From the NCBI RefSeq assembly GCF_900105475.1, contig NZ_LT629777.1, positions 434,001-498,000 on the forward strand: 64,000 nucleotides of DNA, given 5' to 3'. Source of the DNA: Pseudomonas asplenii. Lineage in GTDB: Bacteria > Pseudomonadota > Gammaproteobacteria > Pseudomonadales > Pseudomonadaceae. Positions 25,985 through 35,740 of this stretch are shown here, piece by piece (the first letter of the stretch is position 1; each line of letters opens with the position of its first letter). Under the pieces are notes generated by a model. That model saw only the letters and a list, made by a program, of their open reading frames with translations, did not search any database and was not told the DNA's origin. The position numbers and the translations under genes were made by a program.

Positions 25985-27574
25985 CTACACCCGGCTGCCA
26001 CGCCCCCAGAACTCCTGCGCCAGCGAGCGCAGGTCATCCGCCAGCCCGGCGACGTCGCCGGAATTGAGATGGCTCTGCTGCCCGGCGCTGACGGTCACTT
26101 CGCAGGCGTTGCGGATACTCATGATGTTGCGATTGATGTCTTCGCTGACCGCACTCTGCTCTTCCACTGCCGCGGCAATCTGCAGGCTCATCTCGGTGAT
26201 CCGGCTGACCCGTTCGTTGATGCCGCTCAGGGCCTCGGCGGCCTGCTGTACCTGCTGCACGCTGTCTTCGGCATGCTGGCTGCTTTGCCGCATGACCAGC
26301 ACCGCCTCCCGTGCACCGTCCTGCAGGTTGCTGATCATCCGCTGGATCTCGCTGGTCGATTGCTGGGTCCGCTGAGCCAGCCCACGCACCTCATCGGCCA
26401 CCACCGCGAAACCACGCCCCTGCTCGCCCGCCCGCGCCGCCTCGATGGCCGCATTCAGCGCCAGCAGGTTGGTCTGTTCGGCAATACCGCGAATCACCTC
26501 AAGCACACTGGAAATTTCGCTGCTGTGGTTTTCCAGGTGATGAATCACCTCGGTCGCCCGAGCCAGCTCTTCGGCCAGGCGCAGCACCGAACTGCGACTC
26601 TCGCCCACCAGATGATGACCGTCACGTGTCTCGCTGCCGGCCAGGTCGGCCGCCACCGAAGCCTGCTGGGCATTGCTGGCGACTTCGGCAACGCTGGCAG
26701 CCATCTCGTGAATGGCTGCCGCGACCTGATCGGTTTCCGCCTGCTGCTCCAGGGTGCTGCTGTGACTGCTCTCGATATGCCGAACCAACTCCTGCGCGTG
26801 CCCGGACAGACGCTGCGAAGCATCACCGATGCGCCCGACCACCGAACCGACCTGGGCCTCGAGCATACGCAGGGCGAACTCGATCTGGCCGAACTCATCA
26901 CTACGGCCGGTGTAGATCGCCTGGCTCAACGGATTGTCGGCCAGATCGCGCGCGCGCTCGGTCAAGCGGCCGAGCGGGCGCAAGACGCCATGAATGGTCG
27001 CGCAACACAAGGCGCTGCCCACAACCCACAAACCCAGTTCGAACAACAGCGGTTGCGGTGAAAACCATTGCCCCAACGCCAGGGCTGCGGCGAATGCCAG
27101 ACTGGACTGCAGCGCCAGCCGGTGCGACAAGCCGAGCCTTGGCAGGCGTTGGCGCCATGAGCGGCGGCCACTGCGCAATTGTTCGTAGCCACGTTCGGCA
27201 GCCTCGACCTGCGCGGCCGTGGGTTGGGTCCGCACCGACTGGTATTCGACGGTCTGGCCGCTCTTGCTCACTGGCGTGGCGTAGGCGCTGACCCAGTAAT
27301 GATCGCCGTTCTTGCAGCGGTTCTTCACCATGCCCATCCACGGGCGGCCAGCCTTGAGGCTCTGCCACAGATGGGCGAACGCTTCGGGCGGCATGTCGGG
27401 ATGGCGTAGCAGGTTATGCGCCGAGCCCAGCAACTCTTCCTGGCTGTAGCCACTGATCCGGATGAAATCCGGATTGGCGTAGGTAATGCAGCCTTTCAGA
27501 TCGGTGGTCGAAAGGATATTGGCGTCGCGAGCGACCTCGACGTTTCGGCCGGTAACCGGGAGATTGATCTTCAT
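25985..27574 (-). CDS. PAS-domain methyl-accepting chemoreceptor, Aer-like
   Basis: 529 residues from ATG 27574. The N-terminal PAS domain ([27 protein letters not shown]) has no periplasmic loop, then come two closely spaced membrane segments (about 170-215), HAMP and a methyl-accepting signalling domain with the hairpin tip [32 protein letters not shown]. The layout is that of Aer energy-taxis receptors, in which PAS binds FAD. There is no C-terminal CheR-tethering pentapeptide. An extension of the frame to 27892 is rejected as non-coding. Confidence 0.9.
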   Translation of the reverse strand: MKINLPVTGRNVEVARDANILSTTDLKGCITYANPDFIRISGYSQEELLGSAHNLLRHPDMPPEAFAHLWQSLKAGRPWMGMVKNRCKNGDHYWVSAYATPVSKSGQTVEYQSVRTQPTAAQVEAAERGYEQLRSGRRSWRQRLPRLGLSHRLALQSSLAFAAALALGQWFSPQPLLFELGLWVVGSALCCATIHGVLRPLGRLTERARDLADNPLSQAIYTGRSDEFGQIEFALRMLEAQVGSVVGRIGDASQRLSGHAQELVRHIESSHSSTLEQQAETDQVAAAIHEMAASVAEVASNAQQASVAADLAGSETRDGHHLVGESRSSVLRLAEELARATEVIHHLENHSSEISSVLEVIRGIAEQTNLLALNAAIEAARAGEQGRGFAVVADEVRGLAQRTQQSTSEIQRMISNLQDGAREAVLVMRQSSQHAEDSVQQVQQAAEALSGINERVSRITEMSLQIAAAVEEQSAVSEDINRNIMSIRNACEVTVSAGQQSHLNSGDVAGLADDLRSLAQEFWGRGSRV

Positions 27575-27692
27575 GAGGGACGCGCTCGGATGATGAGGTA
27601 GGGTCAGCAGGGCGTCGACTCTAAGCGGACCAAAATCCAAAACACTGATCCAGATCAGCTTCAGGCGATAAGGCCAGCGCGCCCGCAGGCCA

Positions 27693-28676
27693 TCATTTGT
27701 AGAACAGATCGACGACAACCTCGGCGGCGAATGGACCGGCCTTGGGCCGGTCGCTGTTCCACAGCAGTTCGGCATCGAACCGCGCGGTGGCGGCCTGGGT
27801 GCCGCCCAGCAGTTCGGCCAGATGAAACGAACGGTTGTACGGAATCGGCGCACCGCCGCCGGCCCTGACGATACGGATACCGACACCGTCATTGCCTTTA
27901 GGTATCAGCAAATCCCCGGCCAGGGTTCCCGACACCGGTTTCAGACGGGCATCGAGACTGAAGGCACTGTCGCAGGTACGGCTGGTGTGCAAGGCGAACG
28001 GCCGCCGTTCGACCACTTGCCCCACCACCACGTGCTGGATGGCGATCGGCCCAAAGTCGATGGTCTCGGGGATGACTTGCAATTGCGCATCACAGGCAAC
28101 GAAGCGCAAACCAGCCAGGTTATTGATCACGTAGTTGAGCGAATGGCCCTCGTTGCCTGGCCCACTGCTGCCGTCGAGCTGGAACAACCGGTAATCCTGC
28201 AACTGACTGGCCACACCCGAGGGCGGTGTCGGGCCGAACTTTTCGATGAACAGGGAAAACCCCAGATTGAAGCGCAACGGCGCACAGCCCTGCGCACCGA
28301 CACAGGCCGGCAGGCTGCGGCCGGTGGCTATGCGACCACTGCTCTGACGATAGTCGACACCTTCGTGAGTCAGCCCCAGGCGAATACCCTGGCCGACCAC
28401 CTGGCGCGCCGGGTTGAGATGGATATAGATGTCCTGGGCCGCTGTCGACTGACTATCCGTGACGCACTCGACGGCCAGGTTGAGCGGTTCAGAACGCCAG
28501 ACCAATGTGCCATTGGGCGCCGACGCAGGAATCGCCACACTGCTGCCGAGGTCGGCACTGGCCACCAGCGCCCCGCTGCCTTGCAGGGTACAGGTGAGGG
28601 CAAAGCAACTGGCGGGGCTGAACAATCCGAGCAGCAACAGGCAACGTCGCCAGGTCATGGGAGACAGCTTAATCAT
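27693..28676 (-). CDS. Fimbrial tip/adhesin-type subunit
   Basis: 327 residues with a signal peptide ([11 protein letters not shown] to about SCFA) and paired cysteines. The C-terminal pilin-like domain ends in [11 protein letters not shown], a pattern that fits donor-strand complementation. The size is twice that of a major pilin, suggesting a two-domain tip adhesin. The start overlaps the chaperone stop by 8 bp. It is the last gene of a five-gene chaperone-usher operon. The ligand is unknown. Confidence 0.82.
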   Translation of the reverse strand: MIKLSPMTWRRCLLLLGLFSPASCFALTCTLQGSGALVASADLGSSVAIPASAPNGTLVWRSEPLNLAVECVTDSQSTAAQDIYIHLNPARQVVGQGIRLGLTHEGVDYRQSSGRIATGRSLPACVGAQGCAPLRFNLGFSLFIEKFGPTPPSGVASQLQDYRLFQLDGSSGPGNEGHSLNYVINNLAGLRFVACDAQLQVIPETIDFGPIAIQHVVVGQVVERRPFALHTSRTCDSAFSLDARLKPVSGTLAGDLLIPKGNDGVGIRIVRAGGGAPIPYNRSFHLAELLGGTQAATARFDAELLWNSDRPKAGPFAAEVVVDLFYK

Positions 28677-29448
28677 GGGCAGATCCACTCTGTGAAAGAG
28701 AAGCGTCGCCAACCAGCGACGCACTGAAAGGAGCACCGAAATCGAATCGGGCCCGGTAGGTTCGTTGGCCGCCGTAATCGGTCAGGGCGTTGAACCGCAG
28801 CCAGGCCTGACGGGCGCCCAGGGCGCGCGAGGTCAACAGCAATTCACGGCGGCCACCCGGCGGTACCAGCAGGTCATCGCCCAGAAGATGGCGACCCTGC
28901 TCGTCGGCCAGTTCCAGACTCAGCAGCGCCGCGTGAAACGGCGTCGGGTTTTCCACCTTGAGCCGCAGCACCCCGCTGGCATCGCGTTCCAGCACCCAGC
29001 GCAGGTGTTGCGGGGTCAGCGCCGGATCACCGGCCAGCCCAGGCGGTCGGAACAGCACGTTGATCCGCTGGCGAATGGCAATGCTCAAACGGCCTTCGCC
29101 GGATGGGGCACGGGGAATTTCCATCACATAAAGATGCAACAGCGACTCGCGGCTCGTCGGCATGCCACGCCCTGCATACATCAGCCGCAAGGCTTGCCGC
29201 CCCTCGGGCACCAACCGCGAGATCGGCGGGGTCAGCACGAACGGCAAGGGGTCCGAGCGGGCCTCCTCGTGACCTTCCAGCCAGGCTTGCAGCAGCACCT
29301 CCTGGCGCCCGCGATTGCGGGCTTCGATGCTCACGTCAGGAAAACGCCCGTCGAACACCAGCCGCGTGCCACTCAGGGAGACACTCGCCAGCACCGGAGC
29401 CATCGTGACCAGGCCCAGCATCAGGAGCCACAACTGCCGACCGTTCAC
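28669..29448 (-). CDS. Periplasmic pilus chaperone (second copy)
   Basis: A 259-residue PapD-family chaperone with signal peptide. RLVFDGRFPDVSIEARN begins the immunoglobulin-like domain, and INVLFRPPGL is the conserved subunit-docking region. It overlaps the usher stop (ATGA). It sits next to the tip-type subunit, which it may serve specifically. Confidence 0.9.
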   Translation of the reverse strand: MNGRQLWLLMLGLVTMAPVLASVSLSGTRLVFDGRFPDVSIEARNRGRQEVLLQAWLEGHEEARSDPLPFVLTPPISRLVPEGRQALRLMYAGRGMPTSRESLLHLYVMEIPRAPSGEGRLSIAIRQRINVLFRPPGLAGDPALTPQHLRWVLERDASGVLRLKVENPTPFHAALLSLELADEQGRHLLGDDLLVPPGGRRELLLTSRALGARQAWLRFNALTDYGGQRTYRARFDFGAPFSASLVGDASLSQSGSAHD

Positions 29449-32009
29449 TGGCAGACCACCTGGACCCGGTCATAGGTCAGTTGCGGGTCGCGGGGCGGCA
29501 GACGGAACGGGAACTGGCAACTGCGCCCGGACCACCTAACCTGCAGCGTTCCCTCTTGCCGATCGCTGAGCACCAGTGCCCGGCTGGTCGGGTCGACCAC
29601 TGCCAACGCCTTGCCCTGCGCATCCTGGACACTGGCCCCGAACGGCAGGGCACTGCCATCGGTCAGGCGCAGCTCGAACTGCACCCGACGCCCAGTGCTG
29701 GCCTGGAACACGGCGTGGGTCGAGGAGCCACGCCGTGGCACCACCTGGGCGATAGCATTTTCCACCTCGATATCGGCGCCCAGGCGACGGGTATCCAGGC
29801 TGACCCAGTTGGCACGATAAGGCTGGACATACGGCACCACGGCAAAACCGTTGCGTCCCGTTTCAACCCCCGCGAAGCTGTTGAAACGCGCGCCCGCCAC
29901 ACCCGGCACTTCGGCCAATGTGAAGGTGTCACCCAAAGACTGCCCCAGGTTCACCCCACCCGCATGGGCGACCAGCGAGCCCCGTGCCCCCAGATTCCAA
30001 CTGTTGAAGTCCTGACCATGGCTGTAGCCGGCCTCGAACCGGCCGACCGAGGTCGTCGCATTGACACTGGCCGAACCGGTTCGACCACCACTGCCATCAT
30101 GACCGGCCAGTACCGAGTAGAAGGCATTACGGTCCAGTACACGTCCGCTCAGGCCGGCCATCACGCTGGCGTCGCCCTGGTTGTCGCGGACCGCGGTCAG
30201 CGAGGCGCGGGTCGAGCTTTCAGGGCGACCCAGCGGTAGCGACAGCGTCAGGGTCAGTTGGTGGTCGGTGGCAATCCGACCGTCGAGGTCGGTCGAACGG
30301 CTGCGATCCAGGGACAGACTGTAGCTGAGATCGCGCCAGTAACCGCCATAGGTGGCATTGAACTGCCGCGACTTGCCCGGCAGGTTCCAGAACCGCTGCT
30401 CCAGCGCGGTGAAGCTGAACGTCCCGGCCTCCAGCGGCTGACTGAGGGTGATGTCGAAGCGATCACGGGCCCGACCGATCGGATTGCGCGCCAGGTGGTC
30501 ACGCCCATCCACATGCTGTTCGAAGCTGCGGTACTGCTCGCTGGAATAACGATAACCGGCCAGGGCGAAGGTGGTTCGGGTCGCATTCAGGGTATTGGCA
30601 TAGCGCAGTCGCAGGCTCTGGCCGCCCAGATCGGTGCCGGCCTGATGGCTGACCGAATGGGTCAGGTCAGCCGAAACCGCGCCCAACCCGGTATTGACCC
30701 CGGCTCCGAGGTTGCTGGCCTCGAACGCGTCAGCCAACTGCACCCCGCCGAACCCGGTGATCCGCTCGCTCAGGCCGTAGATCAGCGTGGTGCTGGCGAA
30801 CCCGGGATTCGCCTGCCGGCTGTCGTTGCTGTCGTACTGGCCGGCCTCGATGCTGTAGCTGAAGCTTCCCTTGGGCAGCATCAATGGCAACGAGGCAAAC
30901 GCCTGGACGAAGCTGCGCTGCCGGCCGTCCGCCTCGATCACCATCACCTGCAGATCGCCGTTGGAACCGCTGGGGTAAAAGTCATTGATCTCGAACGGCC
31001 CGGGCGGCACGTTCGAGCTGTACAGCAGATAACCGCCCTGGCGAATCTCGACGGTGGCGTTGCTTTCCGCCACACCGCGAATGGTCGGCGCATAGACTCG
31101 CTCACTGTCGGGCAACATGCCGTCGTCCGACGCCACCTGGACGCCACGAAAGCGCACGCTGTCGAACACCCGTGCATCGGTGTAGGTCTCGCCGAGGGTC
31201 AGTTGGCCTTTCCAGGCGGTCAGGTCACGCTGAGCATAGGTCTGGTTGCTGGTGAAGCGCGTGGCCTGCGAGTCGCCCTGCACCAACGACGACTCGTTGC
31301 GCAGGCGCCAGGGCCCGAGGTTCAGCCCATTGCGCAGGCCCAGGTAATAACTGCTGATTTTCTGCCGGTCGAACTCGCGGCGATTGCCGTTGAAGGCATA
31401 GCTGACGAAACCGCTGTTGATACCCTGGTCCCACAATTCCGGCGACAGATAGCCACGGGCCTCGCGCCGCAGCGCGACCTGCGGCACGCCGAGGTTGAGT
31501 GCCAGGGTGTTGGGTTGATAGTCGACGCTGGCACTCTCCAGCTTGCCAAGATCGAAGCACTGCTCACCGGCGATATCCGACGGTGCTCCGGCCAGGCTGG
31601 CGAGACGGTCGGTATCCAGCCCCAGGTCCCGCAGCAGGTCCAGGGTCAGGCACGGTTCCACGCGCCCGCTCGCGCTGTCACGACTGAAGCGCACATCCCG
31701 CCGCGCACTGAGGGCCCGGTTCAGGTAGATGTCGACCCGATAGGTGCCCGGCAGCACGCTGTTGCCCTCCAGAAAGGCATGGATATCCGCTGGCTGCTCG
31801 CCGCCATGGATAAAGGCGGTGTTGAACCTGACGCGCTCCCCCACCGGCTCGGAAAATGCCAGTTCCGGAATCAGCAGGCACAGCCCGAGGGACAGCGGCA
31901 AACCGGTCTGGCGGCTCCTGCCCGGCAACAGGAAAGAGGCGGTGGTCTGTATTTTCCCGCAACACGATGGCAGCAGAACTTCCTTTGTTCTTCGGTAAAG
32001 CCAATCCAT
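29445..32009 (-). CDS. Fimbrial outer-membrane usher
   Basis: 854 residues, usual for ushers: N-terminal periplasmic domain (RVRFNTAFI, DIHAFLEGNSVLPGTYRVDIYLN), 24-strand beta-barrel with plug (GYLLYSSNVPPGPFEINDFYPSGSNGDLQV) and C-terminal domains (GASVQDAQGKALAVVD). It secretes and orders pilus subunits. The signal region is long (about 50 residues), so the true start could be downstream of ATG 32009. Confidence 0.93.
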   Translation of the reverse strand: MDWLYRRTKEVLLPSCCGKIQTTASFLLPGRSRQTGLPLSLGLCLLIPELAFSEPVGERVRFNTAFIHGGEQPADIHAFLEGNSVLPGTYRVDIYLNRALSARRDVRFSRDSASGRVEPCLTLDLLRDLGLDTDRLASLAGAPSDIAGEQCFDLGKLESASVDYQPNTLALNLGVPQVALRREARGYLSPELWDQGINSGFVSYAFNGNRREFDRQKISSYYLGLRNGLNLGPWRLRNESSLVQGDSQATRFTSNQTYAQRDLTAWKGQLTLGETYTDARVFDSVRFRGVQVASDDGMLPDSERVYAPTIRGVAESNATVEIRQGGYLLYSSNVPPGPFEINDFYPSGSNGDLQVMVIEADGRQRSFVQAFASLPLMLPKGSFSYSIEAGQYDSNDSRQANPGFASTTLIYGLSERITGFGGVQLADAFEASNLGAGVNTGLGAVSADLTHSVSHQAGTDLGGQSLRLRYANTLNATRTTFALAGYRYSSEQYRSFEQHVDGRDHLARNPIGRARDRFDITLSQPLEAGTFSFTALEQRFWNLPGKSRQFNATYGGYWRDLSYSLSLDRSRSTDLDGRIATDHQLTLTLSLPLGRPESSTRASLTAVRDNQGDASVMAGLSGRVLDRNAFYSVLAGHDGSGGRTGSASVNATTSVGRFEAGYSHGQDFNSWNLGARGSLVAHAGGVNLGQSLGDTFTLAEVPGVAGARFNSFAGVETGRNGFAVVPYVQPYRANWVSLDTRRLGADIEVENAIAQVVPRRGSSTHAVFQASTGRRVQFELRLTDGSALPFGASVQDAQGKALAVVDPTSRALVLSDRQEGTLQVRWSGRSCQFPFRLPPRDPQLTYDRVQVVCQ

Positions 32010-32122
32010 TTGCAACCTTCACTCAATGTCTTGAGATATTTGTTAAAGGCGAACGCCTACGCGCACAGGCTCTTGCGAGGGTGCGACGAACGTGAGAATG
32101 AATGGGATGCGCGACGGAGCAG

Positions 32123-32863
32123 CTAATCCTCGGCCCTCAGAGCCTGGCCGGTTTTCCAGTCGGAAAGCCGATAAGGCACGACAGCACCATGATCGTTGAT
32201 GCTCTTGAAGCTCAACCGGAGCGGCTGCCCGGTGACCGACGCGGGCAGGATGAACTCCTGCGCCTGACCGGGAGCCAGCATCGAGTTCTTGCGATGCAGC
32301 AGCCGGGTCGCGCCGTCGAACAACTCGATATCCACCAGGCTGACGTAGAACGGCGCGGGATTGCTCGCCACCAGCACGCCTGCGGGTTTCAGGCGCCAAC
32401 GCAATTGCTGCGGGGCCAGCTCGGGATCGGCCTGCAACTGACGAGGTCGATAGAACAGCTTGATTCGCTGGCGAATACCGATCTGCAGCACATTCTCCTG
32501 TTCGCTGACCTGTGGGATTTCCTGGACATTCAGCCAGAACAACGACTCCCGATCGGTCGGCATCTCGCTGCCGGAATGAATGATCCGCACCGTTTGCCGT
32601 CCGCCGGCGGGCAACGGCACCAGGGTCGGCACGACGGCGAACGGCAGGTCTGCGGCAGACGGGTCCTCGGCCTCCAGCCAGGACTGCAGCAGGATGGTGG
32701 ATCTGTTGCGGTTCGATACGCTGAGCACCGCTTCCTTGTCTTGCGCCGGATACACCAGCCGGGTGCTGTTGAGCACGATTCCGGCCTGGGCCTGACCCGC
32801 CGCCCACGTGACCAGCGTCATGCCGATCAGCGCTCTCATCAACTTGCGCATGTTGCGATCCAT
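32123..32863 (-). CDS. Periplasmic pilus chaperone (first copy)
   Basis: About 246 residues, PapD family: signal peptide ending near AAGQAQA, then STRLVYPAQDKEAVLSVSN and the docking segment IKLFYRPRQLQ. It lies between the pilin and usher genes. Start ATG 32863 or 32851; the upstream frame to 32905 lacks a signal sequence. It is related to, but clearly distinct from, the second chaperone of the operon. Confidence 0.9.
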   Translation of the reverse strand: MDRNMRKLMRALIGMTLVTWAAGQAQAGIVLNSTRLVYPAQDKEAVLSVSNRNRSTILLQSWLEAEDPSAADLPFAVVPTLVPLPAGGRQTVRIIHSGSEMPTDRESLFWLNVQEIPQVSEQENVLQIGIRQRIKLFYRPRQLQADPELAPQQLRWRLKPAGVLVASNPAPFYVSLVDIELFDGATRLLHRKNSMLAPGQAQEFILPASVTGQPLRLSFKSINDHGAVVPYRLSDWKTGQALRAED

Positions 32864-32909
32864 CTGTTCGGAAGAAACGGAGCCTTGCAGCTCCGTTCGG
32901 GACACTCAC

Positions 32910-33467
32910 TCAGTTGTAGGTCAGGACAAAAGGCACGGTGCCAGTCGCCGCGCCAGGTACGGTGGAGACACCGTTCTTGACGAAGACCGCACGCAGGGAC
33001 AAGGTACCGCTGGAGCCGGTACCGCTGGGCTGGAGGATGCCGTCGATGGTATCGGCAGGGTCCTGGATGTTCAGGAAGTTATCGCTATCGCGACGGACCA
33101 GACCGATCCCGACACCTTTGGCGGCGCCAGCGGTCGGCAGCAGGTAGGGGTCGCCCTGGTCGGCCTGGGCTGGACGGAATGACATGCTCACGGTGCTTTC
33201 AGCGGCCGGTTGCAGACACGTCACCAACAGATCGATGTCCTTGGCCGTGCCCAGTCGCGCCTCGGTACGGTTGCCGATATCGGCAAAGGAAACCCGTCCA
33301 AGGTCGACCGGGATATTGTCGGCCGAGCCGCCCCCGGACGACACATCGCAACTGGTGTTGGTCAGTGCACCGGTGAAGTTCAGCGTCCCACCGTTGGCCG
33401 CGTGGACGGAACTCGTCACGCCCAGGGCTGAACCCAATAGAACCAACATCACGGAAATCTTTTTCAT
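32910..33467 (-). CDS. Major fimbrial subunit
   Basis: A 185-residue type 1-like pilin: signal peptide to SSVHA, NGGTLNFTGALTNTSCDV with the first Cys of the pilin disulfide and VTCLQP with the second, C-terminal beta-zipper GTVPFVLTYN. It is the first gene of the pilin-chaperone-usher-chaperone-adhesin operon. AAGGA lies about 11 nt before ATG 33467. Confidence 0.93.
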   Translation of the reverse strand: MKKISVMLVLLGSALGVTSSVHAANGGTLNFTGALTNTSCDVSSGGGSADNIPVDLGRVSFADIGNRTEARLGTAKDIDLLVTCLQPAAESTVSMSFRPAQADQGDPYLLPTAGAAKGVGIGLVRRDSDNFLNIQDPADTIDGILQPSGTGSSGTLSLRAVFVKNGVSTVPGAATGTVPFVLTYN

Positions 33468-33879
33468 GCGAACACAATCCTTCGAGTTAATCGTTTGCAC
33501 CCATCAATTGGGTGGCGGCCAATATAGTCGCGGATCGTGAATTGAACTATCAGACCTGGCCTTATTCCGGGTGCCGATTCAACCCGCTGGCAAGACATCT
33601 GTCTCCGTCAGAAGAAAATGTCATTCAATGGGCACGGAAAAACGATCAGGAGCGTGTTTAAAATTAAAGCCGTCCTCTCTATGAAATCCATTACCAGTCC
33701 CTGCCCCCTGAACAAGACCAGACACTCTTCGATGATATTTTAATTATATCGATCAAAAAGTTAGATCAGCTGACCCTGACCTGAGCGAGACAGAGTCAAC
33801 TTGATGCCGGATATTTCACAGAACAGCGCTTGCCTGTATACGACCAGGCATTCGCTGATGTTCTGATACACGTACAACT
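33468..33879. other. AT-rich non-coding interval in the fimbrial locus
   Basis: About 410 bp with no convincing gene; the part at 33640-33770 is notably AT-rich for this genome. It should contain the promoter of the fimbrial operon. A TATATT-like -10 is seen on the minus strand near 33520. No invertible-repeat pair of the phase-variation type was found. Confidence 0.45.
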
Positions 33880-34203
33880 TTACAGATACGTGATAACCAC
33901 GACACCTTGGGAGGATGTCGCCTTGACGCTGGAAGCCTTGCTGGGCAAGGGCTGGAAGCGTGCATTAAAGGGCAATATGCCATTACTGCAGGCATTATGC
34001 GCAGTATCGACCAGCACCATGACGCCGGGTGCGACGTTGATTCGTTCAGAAACGCCATGACTGTTCGACGAGGTCGAGGACACTTCACACGCTGCCTCCA
34101 AAATCTGACCACTGAAACGAATCTGCCCCGCATTGGCTGCTACCACATTGGAGCAAACGCCCATCAACAACAGGACACCGAATACCGATAGTGTGTATTT
34201 CAT
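33880..34203 (-). CDS. Mini-pilin: 107-residue fimbrial-like protein
   Basis: Signal peptide (MKYTLSVFG to NVVAA), NAGQIRFSGQILEAACEVSS with the first pilin Cys, a second Cys in HNACSNGI, and a C-terminal VVVITYL. The ends match fimbrial subunits, but the middle is about 60-70 residues shorter than the major pilin. It could be a compact type 1-like subunit or an internally deleted pilin. It is separate from the main operon by 412 bp of AT-rich DNA. Confidence 0.72.
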   Translation of the reverse strand: MKYTLSVFGVLLLMGVCSNVVAANAGQIRFSGQILEAACEVSSTSSNSHGVSERINVAPGVMVLVDTAHNACSNGILPFNARFQPLPSKASSVKATSSQGVVVITYL

Positions 34204-34465
34204 ATCAGCCACTCCCAAACAGGGTGAACCCCCTATCAATTAAAGCCTACACGAGAGCACTCCACTGAAAAAACGAGGAATATCCGTAGGACTTCTTATA
34301 TTCAATTAAACATACACGCGCCTCATTCGCCCTGCTTTGCAGAAACATGTCTTTAAAAACAAGCAGCTAAAAAGCTCGTAAGTTCTTCCGGTTTATCGCC
34401 TGCACGTTTTCTTTCTTTAACGACACTTCAGACATTTGCCTGTCCGGCCGGCATCCGGCCGTAGC
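34204..34465. other. Non-coding gap between mini-pilin and RND operon
   Basis: No gene is recognised in this AT-rich gap. It presumably carries the mini-pilin promoter on the minus strand. Confidence 0.4.
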
Positions 34466-34479
34466 TGACAGCCGTGTCA
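34466..34479. promoter_or_regulatory. CusR/CopR-like box upstream of RND operon
   Basis: TGACA-GCCG-TGTCA has the same half-sites and 4-bp spacing as the CusR/PcoR box (TGACA-ANNT-TGTCA). It is 97 bp before the adaptor start. A response regulator of that family is encoded in the same operon, so autoregulation is likely. Confidence 0.6.
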
Positions 34480-34485
34480 GGTAGC

Positions 34486-34501
34486 GGTCACCGTACTGAC
34501 C
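34486..34501. promoter_or_regulatory. Second palindrome in RND promoter
   Basis: GGTCA-CCGTAC-TGACC, 6 bp after the CusR-like box. It may be a second, weaker regulator site or an independent operator. Confidence 0.35.
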
Positions 34502-34576
34502 GGGTGATGGGGTTATAAAGACGATATTGTTCTGCCAGCATTGTCCTTCCACCACTGGTTCCGGCGTTTTGACACC

Positions 34577-35740
34577 ATGCACATTCAAAAGAAAACCGTG
34601 TTGGGCCTTGTGGCGATCGTCCTGGTCGCCGCCGGTGCCTCCTGGGCCCTGAGCCGCCCTACCGCGCCCCGCCACGCCGGCAATGTGCCGATCCCGGTCA
34701 AGGTCGTCCCCGTCACGCAACGGGACGTCCCCCGTTATGCCAGTGGCATCGGTACGGTCCTGTCGTTGCACAGCGTGGTGATTCGCCCGCAGATCGATGG
34801 CATCCTGACCCGCCTGCTGGTCAAGGAAGGGCAACTGGTCAAAGAGGGCGATCTGCTGGCCACCCTCGACGATCGTTCGATCCAGGCCAGCCTGTCCCAG
34901 GCCAAGGCACAACTGGCACAGAGCCAGGCGCAGTTGCAGGTGGCGGAGGTCGATCTCAAGCGCTACAAACTGCTGAGCGCCGATAACGGCATCTCGAAAC
35001 AGACCTACGACCAGCAGCAAGCACTGGTCAACCAGCTCAAGGCTACTGCCCAGGGCAACCAGGCGGCGATTACCGCAGCGCAGGTGCAACTGTCCTATAC
35101 CCAGATCCATTCGCCGGTCACTGGCCGGGTGGGTATCCGTACCGTCGACGAAGGCAACTTCCTGCGCATGAGCGATACCCAGGGCCTGTTCTCTGTCACC
35201 CAGATCGATCCGATCGCCGTCGAGTTCTCGCTGCCCCAGCAGATGCTGCCGACCCTGCAAGGGCTGCTCGGCGCCGCCAGTCCGGCGCTGGTCGATGCCA
35301 CTCTGGGCGACGACGACCACCGCAACAGCCTGCTCGGCGCCGGCCATCTGACGCTGATCGACAACCAGGTCTCGGCGACCACCGGCACCATCAAGGCCAA
35401 GGCCGAGTTCCGCAACCCGAATCAGAAGCTGTGGCCGGGCCAACTGGTCAACATCCGGATCCAGACCGACCTCGACCACGGCGCCCTGGTCGTACCTGCG
35501 ACCGTGGTGCAGCGTGGCCTGGACGGTTACTTCGTCTACCGGGTCAAGGACAAGGGTGTGGAAGTGGTGCCGGTACGGGTGCCCTACCAGGACAGCGAGC
35601 AGAACATCATCGAGGGTGTACAAGCCGGCGACCTGCTGGTCAGCGATGGCCAGTCGCGACTCAAGCCCGGTTCCATCGTCGAAATCCTCGGCTCGCCCAA
35701 GCCGGCTGAACAGGCCGTGGCCGTGGAGCCCAAACCATGA
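34577..35740 (+). CDS. RND efflux periplasmic adaptor (MdtA-like)
   Basis: 387 residues: N-terminal membrane anchor (no lipobox), barrel-sandwich lipoyl halves around IDGILTRLLVKEGQLVKEGD and YTQIHSPVTGRVGIRTVDEG, a coiled-coil hairpin rich in Gln/Ala (about 100-165), and a C-terminal beta-barrel. It links the inner-membrane pump to an outer-membrane channel. Start is ATG 34577 (MHIQKK). Its stop overlaps the pump start (ATGA). Confidence 0.92.
   Translation: MHIQKKTVLGLVAIVLVAAGASWALSRPTAPRHAGNVPIPVKVVPVTQRDVPRYASGIGTVLSLHSVVIRPQIDGILTRLLVKEGQLVKEGDLLATLDDRSIQASLSQAKAQLAQSQAQLQVAEVDLKRYKLLSADNGISKQTYDQQQALVNQLKATAQGNQAAITAAQVQLSYTQIHSPVTGRVGIRTVDEGNFLRMSDTQGLFSVTQIDPIAVEFSLPQQMLPTLQGLLGAASPALVDATLGDDDHRNSLLGAGHLTLIDNQVSATTGTIKAKAEFRNPNQKLWPGQLVNIRIQTDLDHGALVVPATVVQRGLDGYFVYRVKDKGVEVVPVRVPYQDSEQNIIEGVQAGDLLVSDGQSRLKPGSIVEILGSPKPAEQAVAVEPKP

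Noticed and set aside
27575..27892. N-terminal extension of the PAS chemoreceptor
   Set aside because: The extension has no domain character and would overlap the fimbrial adhesin gene. ATG 27574 begins directly before the PAS domain.
30258..32126. 622-codon open frame opposite the usher
   Set aside because: It is a shadow of the usher gene; no family features and no ribosome binding site.
33468..33879. Phase-variable promoter inversion in the fimbrial upstream region
   Set aside because: No pair of inverted repeats flanking a promoter and no recombinase gene nearby.
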